64,000 nucleotides of DNA from Hyphomonadaceae bacterium (lineage in GTDB: Bacteria > Pseudomonadota > Alphaproteobacteria > Caulobacterales > Aquidulcibacteraceae). A program made the translations under genes and the position numbers. Positions 54,389 to 63,098 of this stretch are shown in pieces (positions within the stretch are counted from its first letter, which is position 1; every line of letters starts with the position of its first letter). The notes beneath the pieces are model-generated. The model searched no databases. It worked only from the letters and a program-made list of their open reading frames with translations, and was not told the origin of the DNA. The stretch covers positions 164,501 through 228,500 of the forward strand of contig JAHBYF010000004.1 of NCBI GenBank assembly GCA_019636095.1. The letters run 5' to 3'.

Positions 54389-55210
54389 GTGACCACCGGC
54401 GACACAAAAGGGACGAGCGGCCTGCCCCGGGGCGAGTGGCGACCATGGATTTTGGTTGCCTTGGTCGCGGTCGTGATCGTCGCCGTGAATGCGTCCTCCG
54501 ACTATCTTGAGATGACGCGCTCCAACCTGGATTTCCAATGGTGGGAACCGTGGCTTTGGGAAGTGACGAGCGCCATCGTGATCGTCGCTCTCGCCCCTTT
54601 GATCGGCAAGGCGGTACGGCGCTGGACCCCCGCCCGAGACCATTTGATCCGGCCAGCCCTGATCCATTTCGGGCTGACGATCCCATTTGCCGCCGTCCAC
54701 ATCATCGCCATTTGGGTCATGCGCGAGAGCTTCTATTGGGCCGCGCACGAGCATTACGGCTTCTTCGACGACGGCGTCGCTCTGGTCAGTTTCTATGAGT
54801 GGCGCAAGGACGTCTTGACTTACGCCACCATCGCGGCGGTCTACTGGATTTTCCAATACATCGCTCAGCGAAAAGCTGCCGCAACTGTGACGACCGCGGA
54901 CGAACGCATCGAAGTGCGCGACGGCGGCGCGGCGGTGTTTCTCGCGCCAGCCGACATCACTCACGTGGAAGCCGCCGGCAATTATGTTGAGTTCCACACT
55001 CCCTTGAAGACGCATCTCGTGCGCGGCACGCTCGCCTCATGGGAAACGCGTCTCCTCGCCCGCGGCTTCATCCGCGTCCACCGTTCGCGCCTGGTAAACC
55101 GCAGCAAGATCACCGCGCTGAAGCCGACGCCATCCGGCGATCTGGAGATCACGCTGAGCGACGGCCACACCGTGCTCGGCAGCCGCCGCTATCGCGCGGT
55201 GCTGGCCTAG
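54389..55210 (+). CDS. Membrane-anchored LytTR transcriptional regulator
   Basis: 273 residues from GTG 54389. Four hydrophobic helices (about 20-36, 56-75, 90-112, 128-150) precede a LytTR DNA-binding domain (about 170-273): IEVRDGGAAVFLAPADITHVEAAGNYVEFH and FIRVHRSRLVNRSKITALKP. It probably senses something at the membrane and binds DNA; its target is unknown but it is divergently transcribed from the acyltransferase gene at 54301, 87 bases away, a natural candidate. Its TAG overlaps the stop of the MFS gene (CTAG). Confidence 0.9.
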   Translation: MTTGDTKGTSGLPRGEWRPWILVALVAVVIVAVNASSDYLEMTRSNLDFQWWEPWLWEVTSAIVIVALAPLIGKAVRRWTPARDHLIRPALIHFGLTIPFAAVHIIAIWVMRESFYWAAHEHYGFFDDGVALVSFYEWRKDVLTYATIAAVYWIFQYIAQRKAAATVTTADERIEVRDGGAAVFLAPADITHVEAAGNYVEFHTPLKTHLVRGTLASWETRLLARGFIRVHRSRLVNRSKITALKPTPSGDLEITLSDGHTVLGSRRYRAVLA

Positions 55211-56568
55211 CCCTCCATCTCAGCACGGATTGATTTGCGCGCGAGCCAGAAGAGACCGGCGGCGACGAAGCCGGTCAGCGACGCGGTAATGAGCGCCCAG
55301 CGCACGCCCTCCCCCTCTCCCATCCCGAACGTGATCGCAAACATATCGGAGAGCGCACCCGTCGCTAGCGGACCGAGCCCCAAGCCAATCAGGTTGATGA
55401 TGAAGAGCAGAATTGCGGAGGCCGTTGCGCGCATATGCGGCGGCGCGATGGTCTGCGCCGTCGCATAAACCGGCCCGTACCAGAGTGTGCCGATTATTGC
55501 CCCGAAGAACAGGCTCAACAACGCCACCACCGCCGACGGCGAAAGCACGCCAAACAAAAAGACAGGCATGATCACAACCGAAGCGACGGCCGGCACGCTG
55601 ACATAGGCGCGATAATCGCGGCTGCCGTATCTGTCAGCGATTGCGCCACCGGCAAAAGCCCCAATGGCGCCTCCAATCCCGGCCATCAAGCCAAGCGACA
55701 ATCCCAAGAAGCCGCCTGGCGCCAACCCGAACATCGCGCCCAGCGCCGTCACTTCCTCCAAGTGATTGCGATAGAAGAAGGACGCCGCAAACGGCGCTTG
55801 ACCGTAGCCGATAAACGCCTTGATCGCAGCCGCGAACGCCACCAGCCAAAATGTCCGCTTCTTGCGGAGCGTAGCCAGCGCCTCGCGAAACGGCTTTGCG
55901 TCGCGCATCTGTTGCGCACGCGCCCTGAGTTCATCCGCACTCGCGCGAATGCGCGGCTCAATCAGCGTTAGCCCGGCAATCGCCGCTAACAGCAAGCCCG
56001 GAAGCCCGCAGACAATGAACGCCATCCGCCAGCCGTAGGCGTCCGCAATCAAGCCGCCGAGCGTCATCCCGACCAATCCACCCAGCGGCGTTCCCATGGC
56101 GTAGAACGCCAACGCCGATGCACGTTTCTCCTTGGGCACGTAGTCGACGATCAGCGAGTGCGCCGGCGGCGTACAGCCGGCTTCGCCAACACCGACGCCG
56201 ATGCGGGCCAACAGCAATTGCGCAAACGTCTGCGCAAAGCCGCAGAGCGCGGTGAACAGAGACCAAAGCGCCAACGCTGCCGCAATGATAAACGGCCTGT
56301 GCCCGCGTTCAGCGGCGCGCGCGATCGGCAGTCCAAGCACAGTGTAGAATAGCGCGAAGGCAAGGCCGCTCATCGCCCCCACTTGCCAATCCAGCAGGCC
56401 TAGTTCGCGCTTGATCGGCTCGGCGAGGATATTCACCACCTGCCGATCGACGAAGTTCATCACGTAAATGAGCAGCAAGAGCCCCATCGCGTAATTGCGA
56501 TAGCCTCTCCCCACCGCTCGCACGGCGGGTTGCATTGAAGCCTCGCTCAAACCGATGTCCTCCGCCAT
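55207..56568 (-). CDS. Spinster-type MFS transporter
   Basis: 453 residues with twelve helices from ATG 56568. FVDRQVVNILAEPIKRELGL (motif near helix 1/2), VGVGEAGCTPPAHSLIVDYVPKEKRASALAFY (spinster-like conserved block) and the symmetrical second half. Substrate not predictable; relatives include sphingolipid-like and aromatic-acid transporters. A TTG at 56592 gives a longer frame without ribosome site. Confidence 0.88.
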   Translation of the reverse strand: MAEDIGLSEASMQPAVRAVGRGYRNYAMGLLLLIYVMNFVDRQVVNILAEPIKRELGLLDWQVGAMSGLAFALFYTVLGLPIARAAERGHRPFIIAAALALWSLFTALCGFAQTFAQLLLARIGVGVGEAGCTPPAHSLIVDYVPKEKRASALAFYAMGTPLGGLVGMTLGGLIADAYGWRMAFIVCGLPGLLLAAIAGLTLIEPRIRASADELRARAQQMRDAKPFREALATLRKKRTFWLVAFAAAIKAFIGYGQAPFAASFFYRNHLEEVTALGAMFGLAPGGFLGLSLGLMAGIGGAIGAFAGGAIADRYGSRDYRAYVSVPAVASVVIMPVFLFGVLSPSAVVALLSLFFGAIIGTLWYGPVYATAQTIAPPHMRATASAILLFIINLIGLGLGPLATGALSDMFAITFGMGEGEGVRWALITASLTGFVAAGLFWLARKSIRAEMEG

Positions 56569-56691
56569 TTGTCTTGTTGGGAGCTTAGGCAAGTTTCACG
56601 ACCGCGCCAGCACCCCCAAATGTTCCCGGACGCGGGAAGTCGCTTATAGGCCGTCGCGTGTTTCTCTACAGTCGCGCCAGATTGGAATCAC

Positions 56692-57312
56692 ATGGTTCGA
56701 CCGCCTCACCCCACGAAGGTCCAAGCAACTGACAAGCCGCGTGCTTGGCAGCGTATGCTGTCAGGACGACGCCTTGATCTCCTCGATCCTTCGCCGCTCG
56801 ACATTGAGGTGGAGGACATCGCGCATGGCCTTGCGCGCGTCGCACGCTGGAACGGACAAACGATCGGCGCTCACGCGTTCTCTGTTGCGCAACATTCGCT
56901 CATTGTCGAAGAGATTTGCCGCAAGCTCGCGCCCGAATGGGACAAAAAGCGCCGCTTGCTTGCCCTACTCCACGACGCGCCCGAGTATGTGATCGGCGAC
57001 ATGATCTCGCCGTTCAAGGCCGCGCTTGGATTCGACTACAAGGCTTTTGAGGCGAAGCTTGAAGCAGCGATTCACATGCGCTTCGGTCTGCCCGCGCATC
57101 CGCCTCCGGCGGTAAAGGGCGTCATCAAACGCGCCGACATCATATGCGCCTACTTCGAGGCCACACAACTCGCAGGCTTCACCGAAGCTGAAGCCAAGCG
57201 CTATTTCGGAGCGCCGCCGCGCGGCATGAAGCTGAAACTGACGCCAAAACCCACCGGGGATGTGCAGGAAGCCTTCCTGAAGCGCTTCCGGTCACTGATC
57301 GATCCGGCCTAA
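56692..57312 (+). CDS. HD-domain phosphohydrolase (YfbR-like)
   Basis: 206 residues. Metal motif: HSL... (His68), ALLHDAPEYVIGD (His94, Asp95) and ADIICAYFEA with a late Asp. YfbR-type HD enzymes act on deoxynucleoside monophosphates. First gene of a close three-gene run: 11 bases to the tyrosine phosphatase, which is coupled by ATGA to the NAD regulator. It could therefore be in nucleotide or NAD metabolism, an inference. Confidence 0.85.
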   Translation: MVRPPHPTKVQATDKPRAWQRMLSGRRLDLLDPSPLDIEVEDIAHGLARVARWNGQTIGAHAFSVAQHSLIVEEICRKLAPEWDKKRRLLALLHDAPEYVIGDMISPFKAALGFDYKAFEAKLEAAIHMRFGLPAHPPPAVKGVIKRADIICAYFEATQLAGFTEAEAKRYFGAPPRGMKLKLTPKPTGDVQEAFLKRFRSLIDPA

Positions 57313-57323
57313 GCTGGCGGCAT

Positions 57324-57851
57324 ATGACAATCATCGTTTGCCCCCTATCCCGCGCGTCAGAGATGGCGCGAGTGAACAACGCGTCGCACGTCGTCAGCCT
57401 ACTCGACCCGGACACGCCGTTTCCTATCATCCAGGAAATTCGCGACCGGCATTTGTGCATAGAAGTTCACGACATCGAAAAAGACGAAGACGGCATGGAT
57501 GCGCTTTGCGCACTGCGCACCAGGAGAATTCTCGACTTCGTCCGCAATTGGGATCGACGGCAGCCGATTTTGATCCATTGCTACGCTGGCATCTCGCGCT
57601 CAACTGCGACCGCATTCATCACGGCATGCGCACACAATCCGGGCGCCGACGAAACCGCGATCGCGCAAATGCTTCGCCAAGCCTCGCCAACGGCTTCGCC
57701 AAACCGCCGCTTTGTCGCAATGGCGGATGCAATGCTCGGGCGCAGTGGACGGATGAGTGCGGCAATCGAGGCGATCGGGCGCGGTTATCCGCGCTGGCCG
57801 GAGATCCGCGAGGCTGAACCGTTCAGGCTCAACTCCCAGTTTGCGGCATGA
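57324..57851 (+). CDS. Dual-specificity-type protein phosphatase
   Basis: 175 residues. P-loop IHCYAGISRSTA with catalytic Cys86 and Arg92, preceded by VVSLLDPDTPFP and a likely general acid Asp in ASP-rich DIEKDEDGMDA. It is a small cytoplasmic tyrosine phosphatase of the DSP fold; the substrate is unknown. Stop TGA overlaps the next start ATG (ATGA at 57848-57851). Confidence 0.85.
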   Translation: MTIIVCPLSRASEMARVNNASHVVSLLDPDTPFPIIQEIRDRHLCIEVHDIEKDEDGMDALCALRTRRILDFVRNWDRRQPILIHCYAGISRSTATAFITACAHNPGADETAIAQMLRQASPTASPNRRFVAMADAMLGRSGRMSAAIEAIGRGYPRWPEIREAEPFRLNSQFAA

Positions 57852-58825
57852 GCGAAGCGCGCGTCATCATCGGCTTGTCGGCCGCCATCGTCGCGGTGAC
57901 GGAGGACGCGCCCTACGTTGTCGTGACGCGCGATGGCGGTGATGCGGCTGGCCTACCATTCGGCCCGTTCGATCCAGCCGGCGACAGAACGCTTGAGCTT
58001 TCCCTGCGTGGCTGGGTGGCGGAGCAAACCGGGTTCGACATCGGCTATGCCGAACAGCTCTACACCTTCGGCGATCGCGGACGCGAAATGCCGATGGCGG
58101 CAAGCGCGGGCTCGGACCGCGTGATTTCGATTTCTTATCTCGCCCTCACGCCAACGCGCGCCGTGCTCGACCGTGCATCGGCCCAATGGCGGACCTGGTA
58201 CGAGTATTTTCCGTGGGAAGATTGGCGCGACGGGCGCCCGGCTGCGATCGATGCAGTGATCGCTCCACGCTTGCGCGCCTGGACACAGAAAACGCACGAC
58301 ACAGACGCCATCGCGCAGCGCAGATCACGTGTCCGTTCAGCTTTTGCGCTCGATGGCGCCGTTTGGAACGAAGAACGGGCGCTCGATCGCTATGAGTTGC
58401 TCTACGAAGCCGGTCTCGCGCCGGAAGCCGCGCGCGACCGCGCGCGCTTTGATGGCAAGCCGCCGCCGGCAATGGAAAGCCAGCCGGGTCTGGGCGAACC
58501 GATGGCGTCTGACCACCGCCGCATCCTGGCGACCGCCATCGGGCGGCTGCGCGCCAAGATAAAATATCGCCCCGTCGTCTTTGAACTCGCGCCGGACCAG
58601 TTCACGCTGCTGCATCTGCAGCGCGTCGTTGAATCCATCGCTGGGCTCGAACTGCACAAGCAGAATTTCCGCCGCCTCCTCGATCGCACCGGCCTCGTCG
58701 AGGGCACCGGACAATTCGACACCAGCGCTGGCGGACGCCCGGCGGAGCTATTCCGCGCACGTCTCGAAACGCTCAGCGATCGCTCGGTCGGCGGCGTGCA
58801 CGTACCCGCGCCGCGCGGCGAGTGA
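57848..58825 (+). CDS. nadQ: Nudix-like/winged-helix regulator of NAD biosynthesis (NrtR/NadQ type)
   Basis: 325 residues. The N-terminal half is Nudix-like (VIIGLSAAIVAVTEDAPYVVVTRD...) but the Nudix box is not recognisable, so ligand sensing without catalysis is likely. The C-terminal third (about 235-320) is a winged-helix-like segment (FTLLHLQRVVESIAGLELHKQNFRRLLDRTGLVEGTG) of the same type as NrtR regulators. Known Nudix/wHTH repressors of this class control NAD synthesis genes and respond to NAD metabolites. Matching palindromes lie upstream of nadA 3.5 kb away. The nadQ name is by that context, not proven. Confidence 0.75.
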   Translation: MSEARVIIGLSAAIVAVTEDAPYVVVTRDGGDAAGLPFGPFDPAGDRTLELSLRGWVAEQTGFDIGYAEQLYTFGDRGREMPMAASAGSDRVISISYLALTPTRAVLDRASAQWRTWYEYFPWEDWRDGRPAAIDAVIAPRLRAWTQKTHDTDAIAQRRSRVRSAFALDGAVWNEERALDRYELLYEAGLAPEAARDRARFDGKPPPAMESQPGLGEPMASDHRRILATAIGRLRAKIKYRPVVFELAPDQFTLLHLQRVVESIAGLELHKQNFRRLLDRTGLVEGTGQFDTSAGGRPAELFRARLETLSDRSVGGVHVPAPRGE

Positions 58826-58839
58826 ACGGACCGCGGCCG

Positions 58840-59630
58840 CTAATATCCGTCTGGGCGCTGCAAGCGCACTGGTTCGGGATAAGGCTGCGGCGGCGGCTCA
58901 GGCGGAAGCGCGACGCTAGGTTCGCTCGGCGCCACCGGCACGGGCTCTTGATAGGTCTGCGTCACAGGCGTCGTTTGGAAAGCCTGCGGCGCGCCATAGT
59001 GGAGCGGATCGACCACCAACCCATCGATGACTACCTCGTAGTGCAGATGCACGCCCGTGGCGTTGCCGGTCATGCCCATGCGCCCGAGCGGTTGACCTGC
59101 AGCGACGCGCACGCCGGATCGGAGGTTGGAGTCGAATTCGGCCATGTGGCCGTAGCGCGTGCGAACGCCATGCCCATGATCGATTTCGATGTAATTGCCA
59201 TAGCCGCCCCGATAGTCGGCAAAGGCAATCCATCCGTCGCCAGCCGCGTAGACAAAACCACCGTCATGGTTGGCCAGATCAACGCCATTGTGCTGCCGCC
59301 CGCCGCCAGAGGCGTTACGATAGCCGAACCCCGACGACAGACACGCAGCCTCCGTTGGATTGCGCAGCAGCGGTCCGGCTGGCGTATCGATATAGGGCGT
59401 GTAATTCGTGGCCTCGCCGCGTAGGCCTATGAGACCCAAATTCGAGCCGTAACTGTTGCAGATAAAAAGTTCGCTGTGCAGCGGCGCGCCCGGGCGGTCG
59501 TGTAGATGTTCGGCTCATAGGCCACAGGCGGCGCAATCGTCGTCGTGATCGGCCGCGGATACGGTGTATTGGAAACGGCGCAGCTCGCGAGCGCACAGCT
59601 GGCCGCCAAGCAATAAGCGATACGTCGCAT
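58840..59630 (-). pseudogene. M23 peptidase lipoprotein, broken by a two-base frameshift
   Basis: From ATG 59630 the N-terminus has a lipobox signal (SCALASCAV) and runs in frame to about 59504, where the correct continuation lies two bases off. In the other frame, sequence is open from just after there to 58840 and encodes ICNSYGSNLGLIG, GGGRQHNGVDLANHDGG (first zinc His/Asp) and GNATGVHLHYEV (HLH), a full LytM/M23 domain, then a Pro/Glu-rich tail. A GTGT at 59500-59503 (plus strand) is the likely tandem duplication; removing one GT restores one frame with the sensible junction NIYDRPGAPLH. Either a real pseudogene or a sequencing error. Intact, it would be a peptidoglycan-remodelling factor. 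Confidence 0.75.
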
Positions 59631-59727
59631 GGATTCCCGCCCAATTCGACCGCGCGCCCCGCGCTACCTTTGCGCCGGCGCCTGAATGCTAGCTGAACGA
59701 GCATAGCTGAAGAACCGCCAAGCGCAG

Positions 59728-59967
59728 TTAGCGCATGCGATCTCGAAGCAGAGCGCTGTCGGCATGCGGGCGACTGGAGATGCCGAGCGACGTCGAGCGG
59801 CCGAAGCATTCTCCGTGAATGGTCGCAAAACCCGCTGAAATAAGGCTTTCACGCTTGATGCCGCGGCTGTCGACATAGCTGGAATGAATGATCTCGGGTT
59901 CAAAGGTTTCGAGAATTTCATCTCCGCCATCATCGGCGTAACAAACGTATTTCCAGCGCGCGCGCAC
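59728..59967 (-). CDS. Small protein of unknown function, directly after mltA
   Basis: 79 residues from GTG 59967, which follows the mltA stop without a gap (TAG then GTG). RARWKYVCYADDGGDEILETF, YVDSRGIKRESLISAGFATIH. It could be translated by reinitiation from mltA. No motif known to me. The 97 bases between its stop and the M23 gene hold nothing else. Confidence 0.5.
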   Translation of the reverse strand: MRARWKYVCYADDGGDEILETFEPEIIHSSYVDSRGIKRESLISAGFATIHGECFGRSTSLGISSRPHADSALLRDRMR

Positions 59968-61164
59968 CTAAGAGATGGGCGCCCCGCGCGGCGTCAGCGT
60001 CCACCAGCGCGCCGGCGAATTCATTCGCTCGGCGGCGCGGCCCGCCTCGGGGCCGGAGCCGAAGAACACATCACCTCGCTGGGGCCCGCGCCGAATGGCG
60101 CCGCCGGTGTCTTGCGCGACCAGAAGATGGCGGAAGGGTTGTCCATCGTACTCAGCGTCAACGAACACGACCGCGCCATATGGATGATACGCAGGATCAA
60201 CCGCGATTGACCCCATCGGCGTGAGCGGCACGCCCGCCGCTCCGCGCGGGCCGGCCGTCACATCTTCAATGCGTTCTTCTTGAAAAAAGACGTAGGACGG
60301 ATCGGCGTTCAAGGCCTGCCGCGTCGCATCGGCGCCGTTGCGATCGCTCCAAGCACGGAAGTTCTGCCAGGTTGCACCGCCCTGCAATTGGCCTGAGTCG
60401 CGCAGCGCGCCGAGCGCGGAACGCCAGCGGTATCCGTTCTGCGCAGCGAACGAGGCGCGCGATTGCTGCCCATCAGGAAACGCGAGTCTCCCCGACCCCT
60501 GAATCTGAAGATTGTAGACATCAACCGGATTGGCCCATGCGAACGCTTGATCGGGCGTGGGGTTCAACTCCTCACGTTTCGGATACGGGCGCACTTCCGT
60601 GCCACGCAATTGTCCGGTCAGCGCGCGCGGCGCGCCACGCAGTGCTTCGTTGTCGTACGCTTCAGCGAAGGCCGCCACATCGACGGTGACCATGTCTCCG
60701 GGCTTGCGAACGAGCGGCGCTGAAAAGACCACGTCGGGCGAGCGCCGCGCTTCAATGATCGGCTCGTAATAGGCCGTGATGCGAGCCTCACCAGAGCCGC
60801 GAACGAAATTCGGAATGAAGTTCGCTTCGAAGAAGGCGCGTTCACCACCGGGCGCAACGCTCTGCGCAGCGTTACAAGCTGGTTGCCATTCGGCGACCGT
60901 GCCTCCATAGCGCCCACCGCCGGGTAGGCTGGCGTTGGGATCACGAAGACGCCTGCCCTCGCACGCACGGCGGAAGGCAGTGAGGGCGGGCGCCAGATCA
61001 ACGCGCGTCCAATCGGGAATGTCTTCGAAGCGCGCAGGCTGAAGCGCAAACGTGACTGCGGGTTCGGCGGGCGTCGTTGGGCCGGTGCTCGGGCGTTCGC
61101 CGCCGGTGCTTGCGCACGCCGACAAGATCGAAGCGGCGGCGACCAGGGTCAGCGTATGGCGCAT
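59968..61164 (-). CDS. mltA: MltA-family membrane-bound lytic transglycosylase
   Basis: 398 residues from ATG 61164 with GGAG before it. Lipobox LSAC at about 14-17. MltA domain: ACNAAQSVAPGGERAFFEANFIPN, GSGEARITAYYEPIIEARR, NPVDVYNLQIQGSGRLAFPDG, and the 3D domain at the C-terminus: PLTPMGSIAVDPAYHPYGAVVFV...LLVAQDTGGAIRRGPQRGDVFFGSG. It cleaves peptidoglycan glycan strands to 1,6-anhydro products on the outer membrane. The neighbouring M23 lipoprotein is also a wall enzyme. Confidence 0.94.
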   Translation of the reverse strand: MRHTLTLVAAASILSACASTGGERPSTGPTTPAEPAVTFALQPARFEDIPDWTRVDLAPALTAFRRACEGRRLRDPNASLPGGGRYGGTVAEWQPACNAAQSVAPGGERAFFEANFIPNFVRGSGEARITAYYEPIIEARRSPDVVFSAPLVRKPGDMVTVDVAAFAEAYDNEALRGAPRALTGQLRGTEVRPYPKREELNPTPDQAFAWANPVDVYNLQIQGSGRLAFPDGQQSRASFAAQNGYRWRSALGALRDSGQLQGGATWQNFRAWSDRNGADATRQALNADPSYVFFQEERIEDVTAGPRGAAGVPLTPMGSIAVDPAYHPYGAVVFVDAEYDGQPFRHLLVAQDTGGAIRRGPQRGDVFFGSGPEAGRAAERMNSPARWWTLTPRGAPIS

Positions 61165-61299
61165 GAATCTCTCCGGCAGGGGCGTCGTCATCTTCTACCG
61201 CGCGGGCAACCTGCGCGCAGCCTGGAACAGCGGCGGCGACCACGCGTTCTGCTTTCGCTTGCGTGGCGCCCCTGTTGAGAGTAGCGTGCGCCAAAAGGT

Positions 61300-61318
61300 T
61301 ATGCTCATTTGTAGCATA
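61300..61318. promoter_or_regulatory. Palindromic operator 1 upstream of nadA
   Basis: TATGCTC-ATTTG-TAGCATA: matches the symmetry TATGCTC-N5-GAGCATA at 13 of 14 arm positions. Centre at 61309, 62 bases from the centre of operator 2. Candidate binding site of the NAD regulator encoded at 57848-58825. Confidence 0.75.
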
Positions 61319-61361
61319 AGGGTGGGCCGAAGCTCTTTTCGGCCGGTTTTTGCACCCTATA

Positions 61362-61380
61362 TATGCTCCAATAGAGCATA
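61362..61380. promoter_or_regulatory. Palindromic operator 2 upstream of nadA
   Basis: TATGCTC-CAATA-GAGCATA, perfect arms, 31 bases before the nadA ATG. Its TATGCT-like half could overlap a -10 element, so a bound repressor would block transcription. The ribosome site AAGGAGG follows at 61399-61405. Confidence 0.8.
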
Positions 61381-61411
61381 AGTCGCCCATCCGGGGTGAA
61401 GGAGGCCAAAC

Positions 61412-62572
61412 ATGGCCCGCATTATCGACGCTCCGCTTACCGCCAGTGAAGGTGGTTGTGACCCGCGCGCCGTCCATGGCACGTGGGGCGCTCTGGACGC
61501 CGCCCAACGCCGGGGCCTGGCCTACACGCCCGAAGTGGCCGCGGAGACGTCCGCACTCTACGAGCGCGTGAAGCACGTCATCCCTGCGGTCGAATGGCCG
61601 GCCTACGCGCCGCTCATTAGCGCCATCAACAAGATGAAGCGCGCCAAAAACGCGGTGATCCTCGCGCACAATTACATGACGTCTGAGATCTTCCACTGCG
61701 TTGGCGATTTCCGCGGTGACTCACTCCAGCTCGCGCGCGAAGCGGCCGAGACGGATGCGGCGGTGATCGTACAGGCTGGCGTCCACTTCATGGCCGAGAC
61801 CTCGAAGATTTTGGCGCCTGAGAAGAAAGTGCTGATCCCCGACATGCGCGCGGGCTGCTCGCTCGCCGCCTCGATCACCGGCGCAGACGTGCGTCTCATC
61901 AAACAACGCTATCCCGGCGTGCCGGTCGTGACCTACGTGAACACGTCAGCTGACGTGAAAGCCGAGAGCGACATTTGCTGCACGTCCTCGAACGCTGCCG
62001 CGGTTGTCGAATGGGCGGCGCGCGAATGGAAGACGGATCGCGTCATCCTGCTGCCGGACGAATATCTGGCGAAGAACGTCGCGACGCAGACGGGCATCCA
62101 CATCATTTCCTGGCACGGCCGCTGCGAAGTGCACGAGCGCTTCACGGCGGAAGACATCGCCGAATTGCGCGAAGCGCATCCCGGCGTCGTCGTGCTTGCG
62201 CACCCGGAATGCCCGCCAGAAGTAATGGCCGCGTCGGACTTTGCTGGTTCGACGGCGGCGCTGCAGGATTATGTGGTCGAGAAACGACCGGCGAAGGTCG
62301 TGCTGCTGACCGAGTGCTCGATGAGCGACAACGTCGCGCAAGCAGCGCCGGACGTAGACTTCGTCCGCCCCTGTAACCTCTGCCCGCACATGAAGCGCAT
62401 CACGCTTGAAGGCATCTACGACGCGTTGGCCGAAATGAAGCACGAAGTGACGATCCCCGAGGACGTGCGGGTCCGCGCAAAGCTGGCGATCCAACGCATG
62501 CTCGACCTACCCAAAGAAAAGCCGCGGGCTTTTGCGACGGGCCGTGAGCCTGTGGCGGTAGAACTCGTCTAG
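61412..62572 (+). CDS. nadA: Quinolinate synthase
   Basis: 386 residues. NadA condenses iminoaspartate with DHAP to quinolinate, using a 4Fe-4S cluster. Cysteine ligands line up as C149 (DMRAGCSLA), C238 (HGRCEVH) and C324 ([14 protein letters not shown]). AHNYMTSEI and [21 protein letters not shown] are active-site blocks. A ~60-residue N-terminal extension is common in alphaproteobacteria. AAGGAGG lies before the ATG. Together with nadB downstream it makes NAD from aspartate; control by the two palindromes is likely. Confidence 0.96.
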   Translation: MARIIDAPLTASEGGCDPRAVHGTWGALDAAQRRGLAYTPEVAAETSALYERVKHVIPAVEWPAYAPLISAINKMKRAKNAVILAHNYMTSEIFHCVGDFRGDSLQLAREAAETDAAVIVQAGVHFMAETSKILAPEKKVLIPDMRAGCSLAASITGADVRLIKQRYPGVPVVTYVNTSADVKAESDICCTSSNAAAVVEWAAREWKTDRVILLPDEYLAKNVATQTGIHIISWHGRCEVHERFTAEDIAELREAHPGVVVLAHPECPPEVMAASDFAGSTAALQDYVVEKRPAKVVLLTECSMSDNVAQAAPDVDFVRPCNLCPHMKRITLEGIYDALAEMKHEVTIPEDVRVRAKLAIQRMLDLPKEKPRAFATGREPVAVELV

Positions 62573-62639
62573 CCCGCGCGAACCGCCAAATTGCCGCCGT
62601 TTTCGCCGCCCAACACGCTCCGCGAAACAGGAGCGGACT

Positions 62640-63071
62640 ATGCGTGGATTTCTGGTCGCGGCGCTGACCTTGGCTGCGTGTTCGGCCCCAGTGGCGCAGG
62701 CGCAGTCGGGCGATGCGTTCGAGGGAACGTGGGCGTTTCAGACGGCCTCATATGGCAACGAACAAGTCGGCGGCATCATGAGCGGCGCGGCGGTGATCAC
62801 CCGCGAAGCGCCAGACCGCTATGCAATTCGCCTGCTCGCGAACGAACGTCTGGTAAATCGCGATACCGGTCAGAGCGCCTTTCTCACGGCGCGTCAGACT
62901 TGCACCGGCGAGAACGATGGCGGCCAATTCACGATCACTTGCCAAATGGCCGAGCCGCTCGAAGGCTACGAGCCCGATACCTTCGTGCTGCAAGCGGGCG
63001 AAGCGGATCAGCTGGTCGGCGTGCTGAGTTCAAACAATTCGAGCCAAGTGACGTTCTCGCGCATGCGTTGA
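62640..63071 (+). CDS. Secreted protein of unknown function, between nadA and nadB
   Basis: 143 residues. Signal peptide with a LAACS lipobox-like end and then APVAQAQSGDAFEGTWAFQT; either lipoprotein or secreted. The mature part is beta-rich (AAVITREAPDRYAIRLLANERLV, TCTGENDGGQFTITCQMAEPL) with one Cys pair, resembling lipocalin-like small proteins such as the product at 48672-49136. No NAD-related motif. Position suggests cotranscription with nadA, but function is unknown. Confidence 0.8.
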   Translation: MRGFLVAALTLAACSAPVAQAQSGDAFEGTWAFQTASYGNEQVGGIMSGAAVITREAPDRYAIRLLANERLVNRDTGQSAFLTARQTCTGENDGGQFTITCQMAEPLEGYEPDTFVLQAGEADQLVGVLSSNNSSQVTFSRMR

Positions 63072-63074
63072 TCT

Positions 63075-63092
63075 CCTCCTCGATGGAGGAGG
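63075..63092. repeat. Half-copy of the palindromic repeat, holding the nadB ribosome site
   Basis: CCTCCTC (63075-63081), GATG, GAGGAGG (63086-63092): a perfect 7-bp hairpin between the previous stop and nadB. Its layout, with ATC before it and TG after it, resembles the first half of the repeats flanking the DUF559 gene. The GAGGAGG arm is the only Shine-Dalgarno of nadB. Confidence 0.6.
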
Positions 63093-63098
63093 TGCGCG

